This document shows positions 23,372-34,281 of a stretch of 48,063 nucleotides of DNA, piece after piece. The position numbers were made by a program, and so were the translations under genes. The stretch spans positions 38,364 to 86,426 of the forward strand of contig PLMK01000005.1 of assembly GCA_003142475.1 (NCBI GenBank). The letters are read 5' to 3'. A model generated the notes under the pieces. That model worked only from the letters and a program-made list of their open reading frames with translations. It was not told the origin of the DNA and searched no databases. Within the stretch, counting starts at the first letter, position 1. Each line of letters starts with the position of its first letter. Source of the DNA: Ignavibacteriota bacterium (lineage in GTDB: Bacteria > Bacteroidota > Ignavibacteria > UBA10030).

Positions 23372-24634
23372 ATGAAAAACAAATTTCGCTCATTAATGTT
23401 TCTTTGCTTAATATTTACATTGCAATTATTTTCTGCCGCTCCAACAGTGAAGCCTGGAATTGATGTGCTGCGCGAACGCGATTTTGATATTCTTCAAGGA
23501 AAGCGTGTTGGTCTTATCACAAATGCTACAGGTGTTACTTCGGATTTACAGAGCACGATTGATGTGCTGTTCAACTCTCACGGAGTGAAACTTGTTGCGC
23601 TCTTCAGTCCAGAGCATGGTGTGCGTGGCGATGCTGATGCAGGAAAAGAAATCAACGGTTATAATGACTCAAGAACTGGATTGCCGGTGTACTCACTCTA
23701 TGGTAGAACACGCAGACCGACAAAGGATATGCTCAGAGGAATAGATGTGCTTGTGTATGATATCCAGGATATTGGCGTGCGTTCGTACACATTCATCTCA
23801 ACGATGGGATTGGCGATGGGAGCCGCAGCGGAAAATGGAATTAAGTTTGTTGTTCTGGATAGACCGAATCCATTGACTGGCGAACGAATAGAAGGAGCGA
23901 TGTTAGAACCAAAATTTAAATCGTTTATCGGTGAGTATCCGATTCCTTATGTCTATGGAATGACCATCGGCGAACTAGCACAGATGATAAATGGAGAACA
24001 ATGGCTCAACAACAGAGGCTCATCTAATACAGCAGATAAATGCGACCTAACAGTTGTAATGATGAAAGGATGGAAACGATCCATGTGGTGGGATGAAACA
24101 GGTTTAGCTTGGGTTCCGACATCTCCCCACATTCCACATTCCTTTACAACGATCTTTGCCGTACTCACTGGACTTCTAGGAGAACTTGGTACTGCCAATC
24201 AAGGTGTTGGGTATACGCTGCCATTTGAATTAGTTGGTGCTCCATGGATAGACGGCTACGCTCTTGCTCGCTATCTGAATAATCTCAATATGCCAGGTGT
24301 ACACTTCCGTCCAATTTCGTATATCCCATTCTACAAAGATACGACAGGAATTCGGTATAAAGGCGTGCAGATACATATCATAGATCGGACGATACTGAAT
24401 ATAACTCAGGTGCAGATTGCCATTCTTGAAGCTCTGCTTTATCTTTTTCCGGATAATAATATTTTTGATCGTGCAAAGCCAGAGAAGATCAATGCATTCG
24501 ATAAAGCTGTTGGAACGGATGATTTACGACGTGCACTTCAGAATAAAACTTCTGTTGAAGAAATACTTCATAGAATCGATCTATTGCGAGCGCAGTTTAT
24601 GATAAAACGGGAGAAATATCTTTTATATAAATAG
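23372..24634 (+). CDS. DUF1343 / NamZ-type exo-beta-N-acetylmuramidase
   Basis: 420-residue exported protein (signal peptide MKNKFRSLMFLCLIFTLQLFSAA). The DUF1343 landmarks are clear: PGIDVLRERDFDILQGKRVGLITNATGV, ALFSPEHGVRGDADAG, GLPVYSLYGRTRRPT, DVLVYDIQDIGVRSYTFISTM and VVLDRPNPLTGERIEGAML. NamZ enzymes release terminal N-acetylmuramic acid from peptidoglycan fragments, so this is probably a periplasmic peptidoglycan-recycling enzyme. No MurNAc uptake or kinase genes are adjacent. The length is as expected and the gene appears intact. Confidence 0.9.
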   Translation: MKNKFRSLMFLCLIFTLQLFSAAPTVKPGIDVLRERDFDILQGKRVGLITNATGVTSDLQSTIDVLFNSHGVKLVALFSPEHGVRGDADAGKEINGYNDSRTGLPVYSLYGRTRRPTKDMLRGIDVLVYDIQDIGVRSYTFISTMGLAMGAAAENGIKFVVLDRPNPLTGERIEGAMLEPKFKSFIGEYPIPYVYGMTIGELAQMINGEQWLNNRGSSNTADKCDLTVVMMKGWKRSMWWDETGLAWVPTSPHIPHSFTTIFAVLTGLLGELGTANQGVGYTLPFELVGAPWIDGYALARYLNNLNMPGVHFRPISYIPFYKDTTGIRYKGVQIHIIDRTILNITQVQIAILEALLYLFPDNNIFDRAKPEKINAFDKAVGTDDLRRALQNKTSVEEILHRIDLLRAQFMIKREKYLLYK

Positions 24635-24943
24635 CAAAGTGAACTTTTTTTAGATAATAGATGCCGCTTGTCTGAATTGTAGGCAGCGAAAAAATTCCAT
24701 TTCCATCCGTTGCATTTCATGCAAGGCTTTCCTATTTTATTGATGAATTCAATATGAACATCCAGATAAACATGAGTCCATGGAGCGAATCGAAACAGGT
24801 CATTCAGACCTGAAAGCCAAAGTTTGTTTTATCCCTACGCGTTCCACGGAATACGAGTCCCCTGCACCATCTCCAAAATTAAATTATCACAGACATCAGC
24901 GTAAAGCAAATGCTTTCATAGGTATTGTTGAAGGAAGGAGTGT
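24635..24943. other. Intergenic gap with hairpin, no gene recognised
   Basis: 309 bases without a credible coding frame. It contains a hairpin CAGGTC-attca-GACCTG (24796-24812), and the ends TGGAG (24781) and CTCCA (24871) are complementary, so 24781-24875 could fold as one unit. It does not show the tRNA T-loop or anticodon geometry, nor the SRP RNA tetraloop motif. The plsC promoter should lie near its right end. Confidence 0.4.
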
Positions 24944-25657
24944 GTGTTGTTTTTAACAATTGCAAAATTAATATTTTTATTTCCTATATCATTAGTGTTC
25001 TCATTATTAGCATTTGGTTCTATCCCATTTGATCGAAAAGGAGATTTTTTTCGCTGGTGTCCTTGGATGTGGTCAAAGTGCATTCTGTGGACTTTTGGTA
25101 TTAAAGTAACTGTGAAAGGACTTGAAAATATTGATCTCAATCAGCCGTACATTTTCGTCTCGAACCATGCAAGCATGGCTGATATTCCAACAGTGATGGT
25201 TGCTTTGAACGGCAAAGTGAATATTGTGTTTAAAAAAGAATTGACTTGGGTGCCTATCTGGGGATGGGCGTTGCGCTACGGGCATTTTATTATGATTGAT
25301 CGTTCGAATCCACGTGATGCAATGGATAGCATTGAACGGGCAGTGCAAACTATCCGCAGTGGTCAGTCGGTAATATTGTTTCCGGAAGGAACACGGACAA
25401 ACGACGGCAAACTGCAGCCATTCAAACGCGGCGCATTCACACTGGCGGCAAAATCAGGGGTTCCAGTTGTGCCGATGATAATCAATAATACATTTGGGAT
25501 TATGCCTAAAGGGTCTCTCAACGTCAAGCGGGCAGATATTTCAGTAGAATTAGAAAAACCAATTCCCACAGACGAACTTGAAAACAAAACCGATGAATTG
25601 GAATTGATGGACAAAGTACATAAAGCGATTGAAAAACATTATATTAACCAATCATGA
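24944..25657 (+). CDS. plsC: 1-acyl-sn-glycerol-3-phosphate acyltransferase
   Basis: 237-residue membrane-associated acyltransferase that converts lysophosphatidate to phosphatidate in phospholipid synthesis. Motif I is NHASMAD (H75, D80: H-x4-D), motif III is LFPEGTRTNDGKLQPFKRGAF, and motif IV is VPVVPMIINNT. One N-terminal membrane helix (LIFLFPISLVFSLLAFG). No ATG is available at the 5' end: GTG at 24944 or TTG at 24947 follows AAGGAAGGAG. The gene lies 9 bases before gatC. Confidence 0.9.
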   Translation: MLFLTIAKLIFLFPISLVFSLLAFGSIPFDRKGDFFRWCPWMWSKCILWTFGIKVTVKGLENIDLNQPYIFVSNHASMADIPTVMVALNGKVNIVFKKELTWVPIWGWALRYGHFIMIDRSNPRDAMDSIERAVQTIRSGQSVILFPEGTRTNDGKLQPFKRGAFTLAAKSGVPVVPMIINNTFGIMPKGSLNVKRADISVELEKPIPTDELENKTDELELMDKVHKAIEKHYINQS

Positions 25658-25666
25658 GATGATTGT

Positions 25667-25959
25667 ATGGCAATAACAATAAAAGATGTTGAACACATAG
25701 CTAAACTAGCGAAATTGGAATTTACAGACGCAGAAAAAGAAAAGTTCACACACCAGATGAATCAAATATTGGAATACATGGAACAATTAAATACACTGGA
25801 TACGGGCAATGTTGAACCGCTCTCGCATGTTATCGAACTCAGCAATGTGTTCCGTGTAGATGAAGTGAAGCCTGGTGTATCAACTGAGGACGCATTGAAG
25901 AATGCACCGGCAAGGAACGAGCAGTTTTTCAAAGTGCCGAAAGTAATTGGCGAGAAATC

Positions 25960-25963
<4 letters not shown>
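25667..25963 (+). CDS. gatC: Asp-tRNA(Asn)/Glu-tRNA(Gln) amidotransferase subunit C
   Basis: 98 residues with the usual GatC pattern: ITIKDVEHIAKLAKLEFTDAEKEKFTHQMNQILEYMEQLNTLDTGNVEPLSHV near the N-terminus and DALKNAPARNEQFFKVPKVI at the end. GatC stabilises GatA in the amidotransferase that makes Gln-tRNA or Asn-tRNA. gatA and gatB are not in this window, so the genes are dispersed. Its stop overlaps the kdsB start. Confidence 0.92.
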
Positions 25964-28367
<2,404 letters not shown>

Positions 28368-28426
28368 ATTAAACAGAAGAAGCAAGCATCAATGTTGGTC
28401 AGTGTTATGAATGGATAGGAGTAAAA

Positions 28427-28546
28427 ATGTTTGCGAAGAAGACGCCTGATAAAATATTGTACGTATATATCTTCGGGGAAGTTCTTAGACAGGTTAAAAA
28501 AACTCACGCTCCTGAAGCAAGGGGGATGCCTCAAGAGCGCGATTAG
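28427..28546 (+). CDS. Possible 39-residue small protein
   Basis: In the pyrG-recG gap an ATG follows AGGAG by 6 bases and opens a 39-codon frame (MFAKKTPDKILYVYIFGEVL...PQERD). The sequence is basic at the start with a short hydrophobic segment. No family is recognised. Support is only the ribosome-binding site; conservation in relatives would be needed to accept it. Confidence 0.3.
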   Translation: MFAKKTPDKILYVYIFGEVLRQVKKTHAPEARGMPQERD

Positions 28547-29150
28547 AGTCTCAATAGACCACGTATCCACTAGACGTGATCGCGCAGAGACGTACGCTGA
28601 ATTTACCTATAAATTATCATCTTACAATATACAAACTTATCAAAGTTGAACATTTATTTTTCTCATCATCATTTCAATTGTCTTTCATTCAACTTCCAAT
28701 ATAAATGTTCACGAAATATGCCAGTTGAAGAAAGGTAATTCATTAAAATGAAAAAACGAGGAGATGCTTGATAAATAAGTAGAAAACGAGATAAGGTTAA
28801 AATTCTTTATACGGATATTTTGGCTTTTAATGTGTAAGTTCTACAAATATTCTGTATTCCTGAAATTCAGATATTACAAGATGATAATGTATCTACAAAA
28901 AGGTGAGGAGCTTAATGAAGCAAGAACTCGCCGCTTGGGCTAATTTAAAAAAATGTTTCAAATTTATTCTAATTTTAAACTCGCTGTTTCATAGTTCATA
29001 ATCTACAAATTCGCATGAGTATTTGAATCTCTATCGGTTCTTGATTGGACAATGCGTACTGAATTTGAATTTCATTAGCTCTTTGGCTATCTTCTTTCAG
29101 CATTTTAAGTAAATGCAATATGTTAATACATAACTAAATAAAACTACACC
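28547..29150. other. AT-rich intergenic gap before recG
   Basis: No sizeable gene. It holds a spaced inverted repeat GAACATTTAT (28648-28657) / ATAAATGTTC (28701-28710), and a 28-codon frame at 28915-29001 (MKQELAAWANLKKC...) preceded by GAGGAG five bases upstream, which may be chance. A recG promoter is expected but no confident match was seen. Confidence 0.4.
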
Positions 29151-31331
29151 GTGACTCTGAATTCACAGCCTTCTCTTCAATATATTAAAGGTGTTGGACC
29201 TAAACGCGCAGAGGCGCTGGCGAATCTCGGCATCCATAACATCAAAGATCTCTTCTCGTATTTTCCACGTGGTTATTTGGACCGCAGTCAAATTGTGCGT
29301 ATTGCTGATTTGAAGAATTATCTCGAGAGCGGTGAACCAGTTACCATCTTCGCAGAAGTGTATCGACAAGAAGCAAGACGCACACGACGCAGCAACAAAT
29401 TGATATTTATGCTTACAGTGAAAGATGAAAGCGGATTTCTTACATGCGTGTGGTTTGAAGGATTCTATTGGTTGAAAGATGCGTTTGAGGTTGGCGAGTT
29501 ACTTGCACTTTCATCTATTCCAACGCTTGATAAGCTTAATCGTCCGCAATTTGTCCATCCGCAATTTGATAGATTGAAAAGTGTTGAAGAGGATGAGCCG
29601 GATTGGGGCAAATTATTCAATACGGGCGGTATCATTCCAAAGTATCGCTCCAGTGCTGAACTCGAAAAAGTCGGACTCGACAGCCGCGGTTTTCGACGTA
29701 TCATTCGTAATGCAGTAGATCACCATTTCTCTGCAATTGAGGAAACAATCTCACACGAAATATTACAGCGTCATTCTCTTTGCGACGAACCGTCAGCAAT
29801 ACATTCCATCCACTTTCCAGCCAGCTTTCAGGAATTAGAGGCAGCACAGCGACGGCTCAAGTTCGAGGAGTTATTTTTTCTTCAGTTAATGTTAGCGTTA
29901 CGAAAACGTGGGGCACAGCAGCAATTACGTGGATTAACATACAACACAGAAAGCAAGCTTGTTCACCAGCTTGTTAGTACACTTGAGTTTGAATTAACAC
30001 CTGCGCAAAAACGTGTTATGCAAGAAATTATTAAAGATTTATTATCTCCATATCCAATGAACCGGCTTATGCAGGGCGATGTTGGAAGTGGAAAAACAAT
30101 AGTTGCGCTTTGTACAGCACTTATTGCCGTCGAAAATGGTTTACAGGTTGCATTTATGGCGCCAACAGAAATTCTTGCTGGACAGCATTATCAAACCCTT
30201 AAATATTTTTTAAAAAATCTACCGGTGAACGTACGCATGCTCATCGGAGGTCAGCGAAAAGTATTACGAGAAGATGTTATGGAAGACATCCGAAGTGGAA
30301 GTGCAAATATCGTGATTGGTACGCATGCATTAGTTGAGGAAAAAGTCGAATTTGCCAAGCTTGGTTTTGTTATTGTAGATGAACAACATCGATTTGGGGT
30401 AATGCAGCGTGCAGCATTACGCGGAAAAGGTATCAATCCTGATGTGCTCGTAATGACGGCAACACCAATTCCGCGCACGCTTGCAATGACTTTGTATGGC
30501 GATCTTGAAATATCAATCATTGACGAACTGCCCGCAAACCGTAAATCTATTCGTACGGCACTTCGGACTGAATCTCAAAAGCATAAAGTTTATCAATTTG
30601 TCAAGGATGAGATTGACCGAGGCAGGCAGGCATATATTGTTTTTCCCCTCATCGAGGAATCAGAAAAGATTGATCTTAAAGCCGCAACGAAAGAGTATGA
30701 ACATCTACAAAATAATATTTTTCAGAATTATCGGCTCGGTCTTTTGCATGGCAGATTGAAGCCGGAAAAGAAAGATGAAGTGATGCAGAAGTTCAAAGCA
30801 GGCGAAATTCAGATTCTTGTTTCAACAACGATTATCGAAGTTGGTATCGATATTCCAAATGCGATTATTATGATTATTGAAAATGCGGAACGGTTTGGAC
30901 TATCGCAGTTGCATCAACTGCGCGGCCGCGTGGGACGCGGAGCCGATCAATCCTATTGCATTCTAATTGCAAATTACAGTTGGTACGATGCACATAGCAA
31001 GGGAATAGAAGCAACGGAATTGCGTGACGAAAAGGAACATGCGCGTACCCGTTTAGAAACAATGGTGCAGACGACAGATGGATTTAAAATAGCGGAAGTG
31101 GATTTGAAATTACGAGGACCAGGGGAATTTTTTGGAACACAGCAAAGTGGAGTTCCGGCGCTTCGCATTGCAAATCTTATTGATGATGCAGATTTGCTTG
31201 CGTTGGCACGCACAGAAGCATTCGATCTCATCAAGAATGATCCGCATCTACGTCAAAAGTCGAATGAATGTATTCGAAAACATTATGAAGAAGAGTTTAG
31301 AGAAATTCTTGAGTTGGGAAATATTGGGTAA
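29151..31331 (+). CDS. recG: ATP-dependent DNA helicase RecG
   Basis: 726 residues. N-terminal wedge/OB domain (PSLQYIKGVGPKRAEALANLGIHNIKDLFSYFPRGYLDRS), then superfamily 2 helicase motifs: Walker A MQGDVGSGKTIVA, motif II VIVDEQHRFGVMQR, motif III TATPIPRTLAM, motif V TTIIEVGIDIPNA, motif VI QLHQLRGRVGRG. RecG reverses stalled forks and migrates branched DNA. The start is GTG at 29151; no ATG lies nearby that would keep the conserved N-terminus. Complete and of normal length. Confidence 0.95.
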   Translation: MTLNSQPSLQYIKGVGPKRAEALANLGIHNIKDLFSYFPRGYLDRSQIVRIADLKNYLESGEPVTIFAEVYRQEARRTRRSNKLIFMLTVKDESGFLTCVWFEGFYWLKDAFEVGELLALSSIPTLDKLNRPQFVHPQFDRLKSVEEDEPDWGKLFNTGGIIPKYRSSAELEKVGLDSRGFRRIIRNAVDHHFSAIEETISHEILQRHSLCDEPSAIHSIHFPASFQELEAAQRRLKFEELFFLQLMLALRKRGAQQQLRGLTYNTESKLVHQLVSTLEFELTPAQKRVMQEIIKDLLSPYPMNRLMQGDVGSGKTIVALCTALIAVENGLQVAFMAPTEILAGQHYQTLKYFLKNLPVNVRMLIGGQRKVLREDVMEDIRSGSANIVIGTHALVEEKVEFAKLGFVIVDEQHRFGVMQRAALRGKGINPDVLVMTATPIPRTLAMTLYGDLEISIIDELPANRKSIRTALRTESQKHKVYQFVKDEIDRGRQAYIVFPLIEESEKIDLKAATKEYEHLQNNIFQNYRLGLLHGRLKPEKKDEVMQKFKAGEIQILVSTTIIEVGIDIPNAIIMIIENAERFGLSQLHQLRGRVGRGADQSYCILIANYSWYDAHSKGIEATELRDEKEHARTRLETMVQTTDGFKIAEVDLKLRGPGEFFGTQQSGVPALRIANLIDDADLLALARTEAFDLIKNDPHLRQKSNECIRKHYEEEFREILELGNIG

Positions 31332-31479
31332 ACAGAAAAACAAAAGCAATAAACTGCCCACAATATATTTTCCTTCACCCGATCTTCTATCTGTATTTCT
31401 CAAATCATAAATCAAAAATTATTTCTTCTTGTCATACTTATGTGTTGCGAAAAATTCATCGGTAAACGAGCGAAAAAAC

Positions 31480-31507
31480 TTGACAACAAGATATAAAGGA
31501 TTATATT
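31480..31507 (+). promoter_or_regulatory. Sigma-70-like promoter of the ATP-grasp/KamA operon
   Basis: TTGACA (31480-31485), 16-base spacer, TATATT (31502-31507). This is about 70 bases before the first gene of the operon. It is the best housekeeping-type promoter match noticed in the window, though FCB bacteria may use divergent consensus sequences. Confidence 0.5.
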
Positions 31508-31579
31508 AGTATCAACATTTGTTGTTCATTGAAACAGCAAAGTTGATTAGTTCAACAAGAGAAAGGTTGATCTTACCGC

Positions 31580-32677
31580 TTGCTACAGCGACTGAACGTA
31601 GCTCTCGTCTATAACATGAAGAAAGAATGTGTAGATGAAGTTTCGAGTGACGATGGTGATCCGGATAAATACACCAGAAGAAATGATGCCGTCGCAGTAA
31701 AAACAAAACTTCATCAGACGAAAGCTGACACATACGCAGAATGGGATACGGAAGAAACTATTCTCGCTGTGAAGACAGCGCTCGAATTGCATCATGATGT
31801 TACTCTCATCGAAGCAAACGAACAATCCTATCTGACACTCCTTCAAACGAAACCTGATATAGTTTTCAATATTGCTGAGGGTCTGCGAGGACCATCGCGC
31901 GAAGCACAAATTCCAGCAATTCTCGAGATGCTTGGTATACCCTACACTGGTTCTGATTCACTTACGCTTGGAATTTGTCTTGATAAGTCGCGGACAAAAG
32001 AAATCCTCTCATATTACAAAATTTTGACTCCACCGTTTACTGTTATCAATTCTCTTCATCAATTATCGAAAATAAATATATCTCTGCCTTGCATTGTGAA
32101 ACCATTGCATGAAGGATCGAGCAAAGGGATTTACAACGCATCCGTTGTTCACACAGATGAAGAACTTCGTCTTCAGGTCAAGAGAGTAATGGAAGAGTAT
32201 AATGAACCTGCATTAATAGAAAAATTCTTAACAGGACGCGAGTTCACTGTGGCAGTTCTTGGCAACGACTCCGACATTCGAATATTGCCAATTGTAGAAA
32301 TTTGCTTCGATTCATTGCCTGATGGTGTCAATCCTATTTATTCATATGAGGCGAAATGGATCTGGGATACGATAGAGAATCCCATCGATGTGCATGAATG
32401 TCCGGCTAAAATTTCCTCAGAACTTCAGAAAGAAATTGAAGCTGTTTGCCGTTATACTTACCGTATATTGCGTTGTAGAGACTGGTGCCGAATTGACATA
32501 AGGTTAGATGAACAAGGACGTCCAAATGTGCTGGAATTGAATCCTTTGCCCGGAATATTGCCAAATCCTGAAGAACATTCTTGTTTTCCACAAGCCGCCA
32601 GAGCGGCAGACATGGATTACAATACATTGATTAACGCCGTGTTAAATGCAGGAATCAAGCGATACAACTTATGCTAA
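31580..32677 (+). CDS. D-Ala-D-Ala-ligase-like ATP-grasp enzyme (1)
   Basis: 365-residue ATP-grasp ligase related to Ddl. Seen: N-terminal strand LNVALVYN, FNIAEGLRGPSREAQIPAILEMLGIPYTGSD, ATP-site CIVKPLHEGSSKGI, ALIEKFLTGREFTVAVLG, and the metal site RIDIRLDEQGRPNVLELNPLPG (E and N ligands). In Ddl the acceptor loop carries a Lys-Tyr pair (EAKY); here it is EAKW, and the HGxxGEDG region is AEGLRGPSRE, so the acceptor is probably not D-alanine. Start is TTG at 31580; an in-frame stop lies just upstream and the next ATG (31616) would remove the first strand. First gene of a four-gene operon with a second ATP-grasp, GNAT and lysine 2,3-aminomutase. Confidence 0.82.
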   Translation: MLQRLNVALVYNMKKECVDEVSSDDGDPDKYTRRNDAVAVKTKLHQTKADTYAEWDTEETILAVKTALELHHDVTLIEANEQSYLTLLQTKPDIVFNIAEGLRGPSREAQIPAILEMLGIPYTGSDSLTLGICLDKSRTKEILSYYKILTPPFTVINSLHQLSKINISLPCIVKPLHEGSSKGIYNASVVHTDEELRLQVKRVMEEYNEPALIEKFLTGREFTVAVLGNDSDIRILPIVEICFDSLPDGVNPIYSYEAKWIWDTIENPIDVHECPAKISSELQKEIEAVCRYTYRILRCRDWCRIDIRLDEQGRPNVLELNPLPGILPNPEEHSCFPQAARAADMDYNTLINAVLNAGIKRYNLC

Positions 32678-32684
32678 TCGAAAA

Positions 32685-33785
32685 ATGACGCTCAAAATGG
32701 AACATATTGCAGTAGTTTTTAATGAACCGACGATTACCACGGAAAAAGGGCGAATGTTCATATCAGCAGAAGGGCAAGTTGGAGCTCTTGCGTCTCATTC
32801 GGAAATAGTCTCTAATATGTCGAATCATTTAGTTGACATGTCGGAGGTTGGAGTAATCGAAGAGCGTGAGCAAGTTGAAAAAGCACTTCAGCACAGAGGG
32901 TATCGCACTTCACTTTTTAATATTGATGGTGACATCAAGCGTCTTATCAATTTCATTGAGGTACAAAAACCGGATCTTATATTCAATTTGTGCGAATCGC
33001 TGATGGGAGAATCACTTCACGAGATGCACATTGCCGGTATTTATGAATTGATGAATATTCCCTACACTGGTGCCGCGACGCTTGCTTTAGGAACATGTTT
33101 GAACAAAGTCCGCACTAAAGAAATTCTTCGGGCACATGGAATACCGACCGCGCAGCATATCATTTCCGCGAATGTTGAAGCTTGCCATATCGATGATGCG
33201 CATTTGCACTTTCCATTTATTGTTAAGCCAATACATGAAGACGCAAGTATTGGTATAGAGAATTCATCTGTGGTGTATGATATCCAATCGCTTCAAAAGC
33301 AGATTGCCTACATTTTAAAGACCTTTGACGAGCCGGCTTTAGTGGAAGAATATATTGAAGGAAGAGAATTGAATGTTGCCATAATCGGCAATGGGCAACC
33401 AACATTGTTGCCGATTTCTGAAATTGATTTTTCAAAATTACCGGCTGGCTATCCAAAAATTGTAACGTATAATGCAAAATGGGTCGAGGGGACACCGGAA
33501 TATGATGGTACTGTCGGAACTTGCCCGGCACAGCTTGAGCCCTTTGTTGAACAACGTGTGCGGGAAATTGCATTGCATGCATATCAATTAATGGATATTC
33601 GAGACTATGCGCGAGTAGACATCCGTCTTGATGCTTCGAATACGCCGTATGTTTTGGAAGTAAATCCGAATCCGGATATTTCATGTGATGCTGGTTTTGC
33701 TCGTTCAGCCCGCACTGCCGGAATGACATTTGACGATATGATCGTGAAAATAGTAGAGACCGCGCTTAAGCGGCCGCATCGGTAA
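32685..33785 (+). CDS. D-Ala-D-Ala-ligase-like ATP-grasp enzyme (2)
   Basis: About 366 residues, paralogous to the preceding ligase: FNLCESLMGESLHEMHIAGIYELMNIPYTGAATLALGTCLNKVRTKEIL, ATP-site IVKPIHEDASIGI, ALVEEYIEGRELNVAIIG, metal site RVDIRLDASNTPYVLEVNPNPD. It also has AKW instead of AKY in the acceptor loop, and the terminal PG of the ligase motif is PD. I took the ATG at 32685; a frame from 32646 overlaps gene 1 by 32 bases, and ATG 32697 is another option. Two divergent ligases in tandem suggest two sequential amide-bond steps or a heteromer. Product unknown. Confidence 0.82.
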   Translation: MTLKMEHIAVVFNEPTITTEKGRMFISAEGQVGALASHSEIVSNMSNHLVDMSEVGVIEEREQVEKALQHRGYRTSLFNIDGDIKRLINFIEVQKPDLIFNLCESLMGESLHEMHIAGIYELMNIPYTGAATLALGTCLNKVRTKEILRAHGIPTAQHIISANVEACHIDDAHLHFPFIVKPIHEDASIGIENSSVVYDIQSLQKQIAYILKTFDEPALVEEYIEGRELNVAIIGNGQPTLLPISEIDFSKLPAGYPKIVTYNAKWVEGTPEYDGTVGTCPAQLEPFVEQRVREIALHAYQLMDIRDYARVDIRLDASNTPYVLEVNPNPDISCDAGFARSARTAGMTFDDMIVKIVETALKRPHR

Positions 33786-33789
33786 CGAT

Positions 33790-34263
33790 ATGCCGATCCG
33801 GAAATTTGAAAAAGAAGATATTAAACCACTTGCAGAAATTGTGCGGGCGACGGGTGTGTTTCGTGAAGAAGAAGTTAGTGTCGCAGTGGAATTGATGGAC
33901 ATTGCTGCAAACGATAAAGAACAGAAAGATTATTTTCTTTTTTCATATATAGATGAAACCGGTACCGTACAAGGATATTATTGTGCGGGACCTACACCAA
34001 TGACGCAAAAAACATTTGACTTATATTGGATTGTCGTGCATCCACGTGTACATAAAAAACGAATTGGTCATGAATTACTTGAGCATTGTGAAGAGCAAGT
34101 GAAAACGATGGGTGGGAATTTGCTGGTGGTGGAAACATCATCACAACCGAAGTATGAGCAAACGCGAAGGTTCTATCTTCGGCATCATTATGCAGAAGCA
34201 GCCCGTATCAAAGATTATTATGCACAGGATGACGACCTCGTCATCTATTCTAAATACTTTTAA
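33790..34263 (+). CDS. GNAT-family N-acetyltransferase
   Basis: 157 residues with a GNAT fold: MPIRKFEKEDIKPLAEIVRATGVF at the start, the acetyl-CoA-binding motif A in LYWIVVHPRVHKKRIGHELLEHCEEQVK (variant of Q/RxxGxG/A), and the motif B end RRFYLRHHYAEAARIKDYYAQDDDLVIYSK. It starts 4 bases after the second ligase and ends 18 bases before kamA. In archaeal and some bacterial osmolyte clusters a GNAT protein (AblB) acetylates beta-lysine made by the aminomutase. This protein is much shorter than AblB, so it is an analogue in context rather than a clear orthologue. Confidence 0.85.
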   Translation: MPIRKFEKEDIKPLAEIVRATGVFREEEVSVAVELMDIAANDKEQKDYFLFSYIDETGTVQGYYCAGPTPMTQKTFDLYWIVVHPRVHKKRIGHELLEHCEEQVKTMGGNLLVVETSSQPKYEQTRRFYLRHHYAEAARIKDYYAQDDDLVIYSKYF

Positions 34264-34281
34264 GGAGCAATAGCATTATTT

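Noticed and set aside
28557-28580. Short hairpin CACGT/ACGTG after the 39-codon frame as a terminator
   Set aside because: Only 5 bp and no U-tract.
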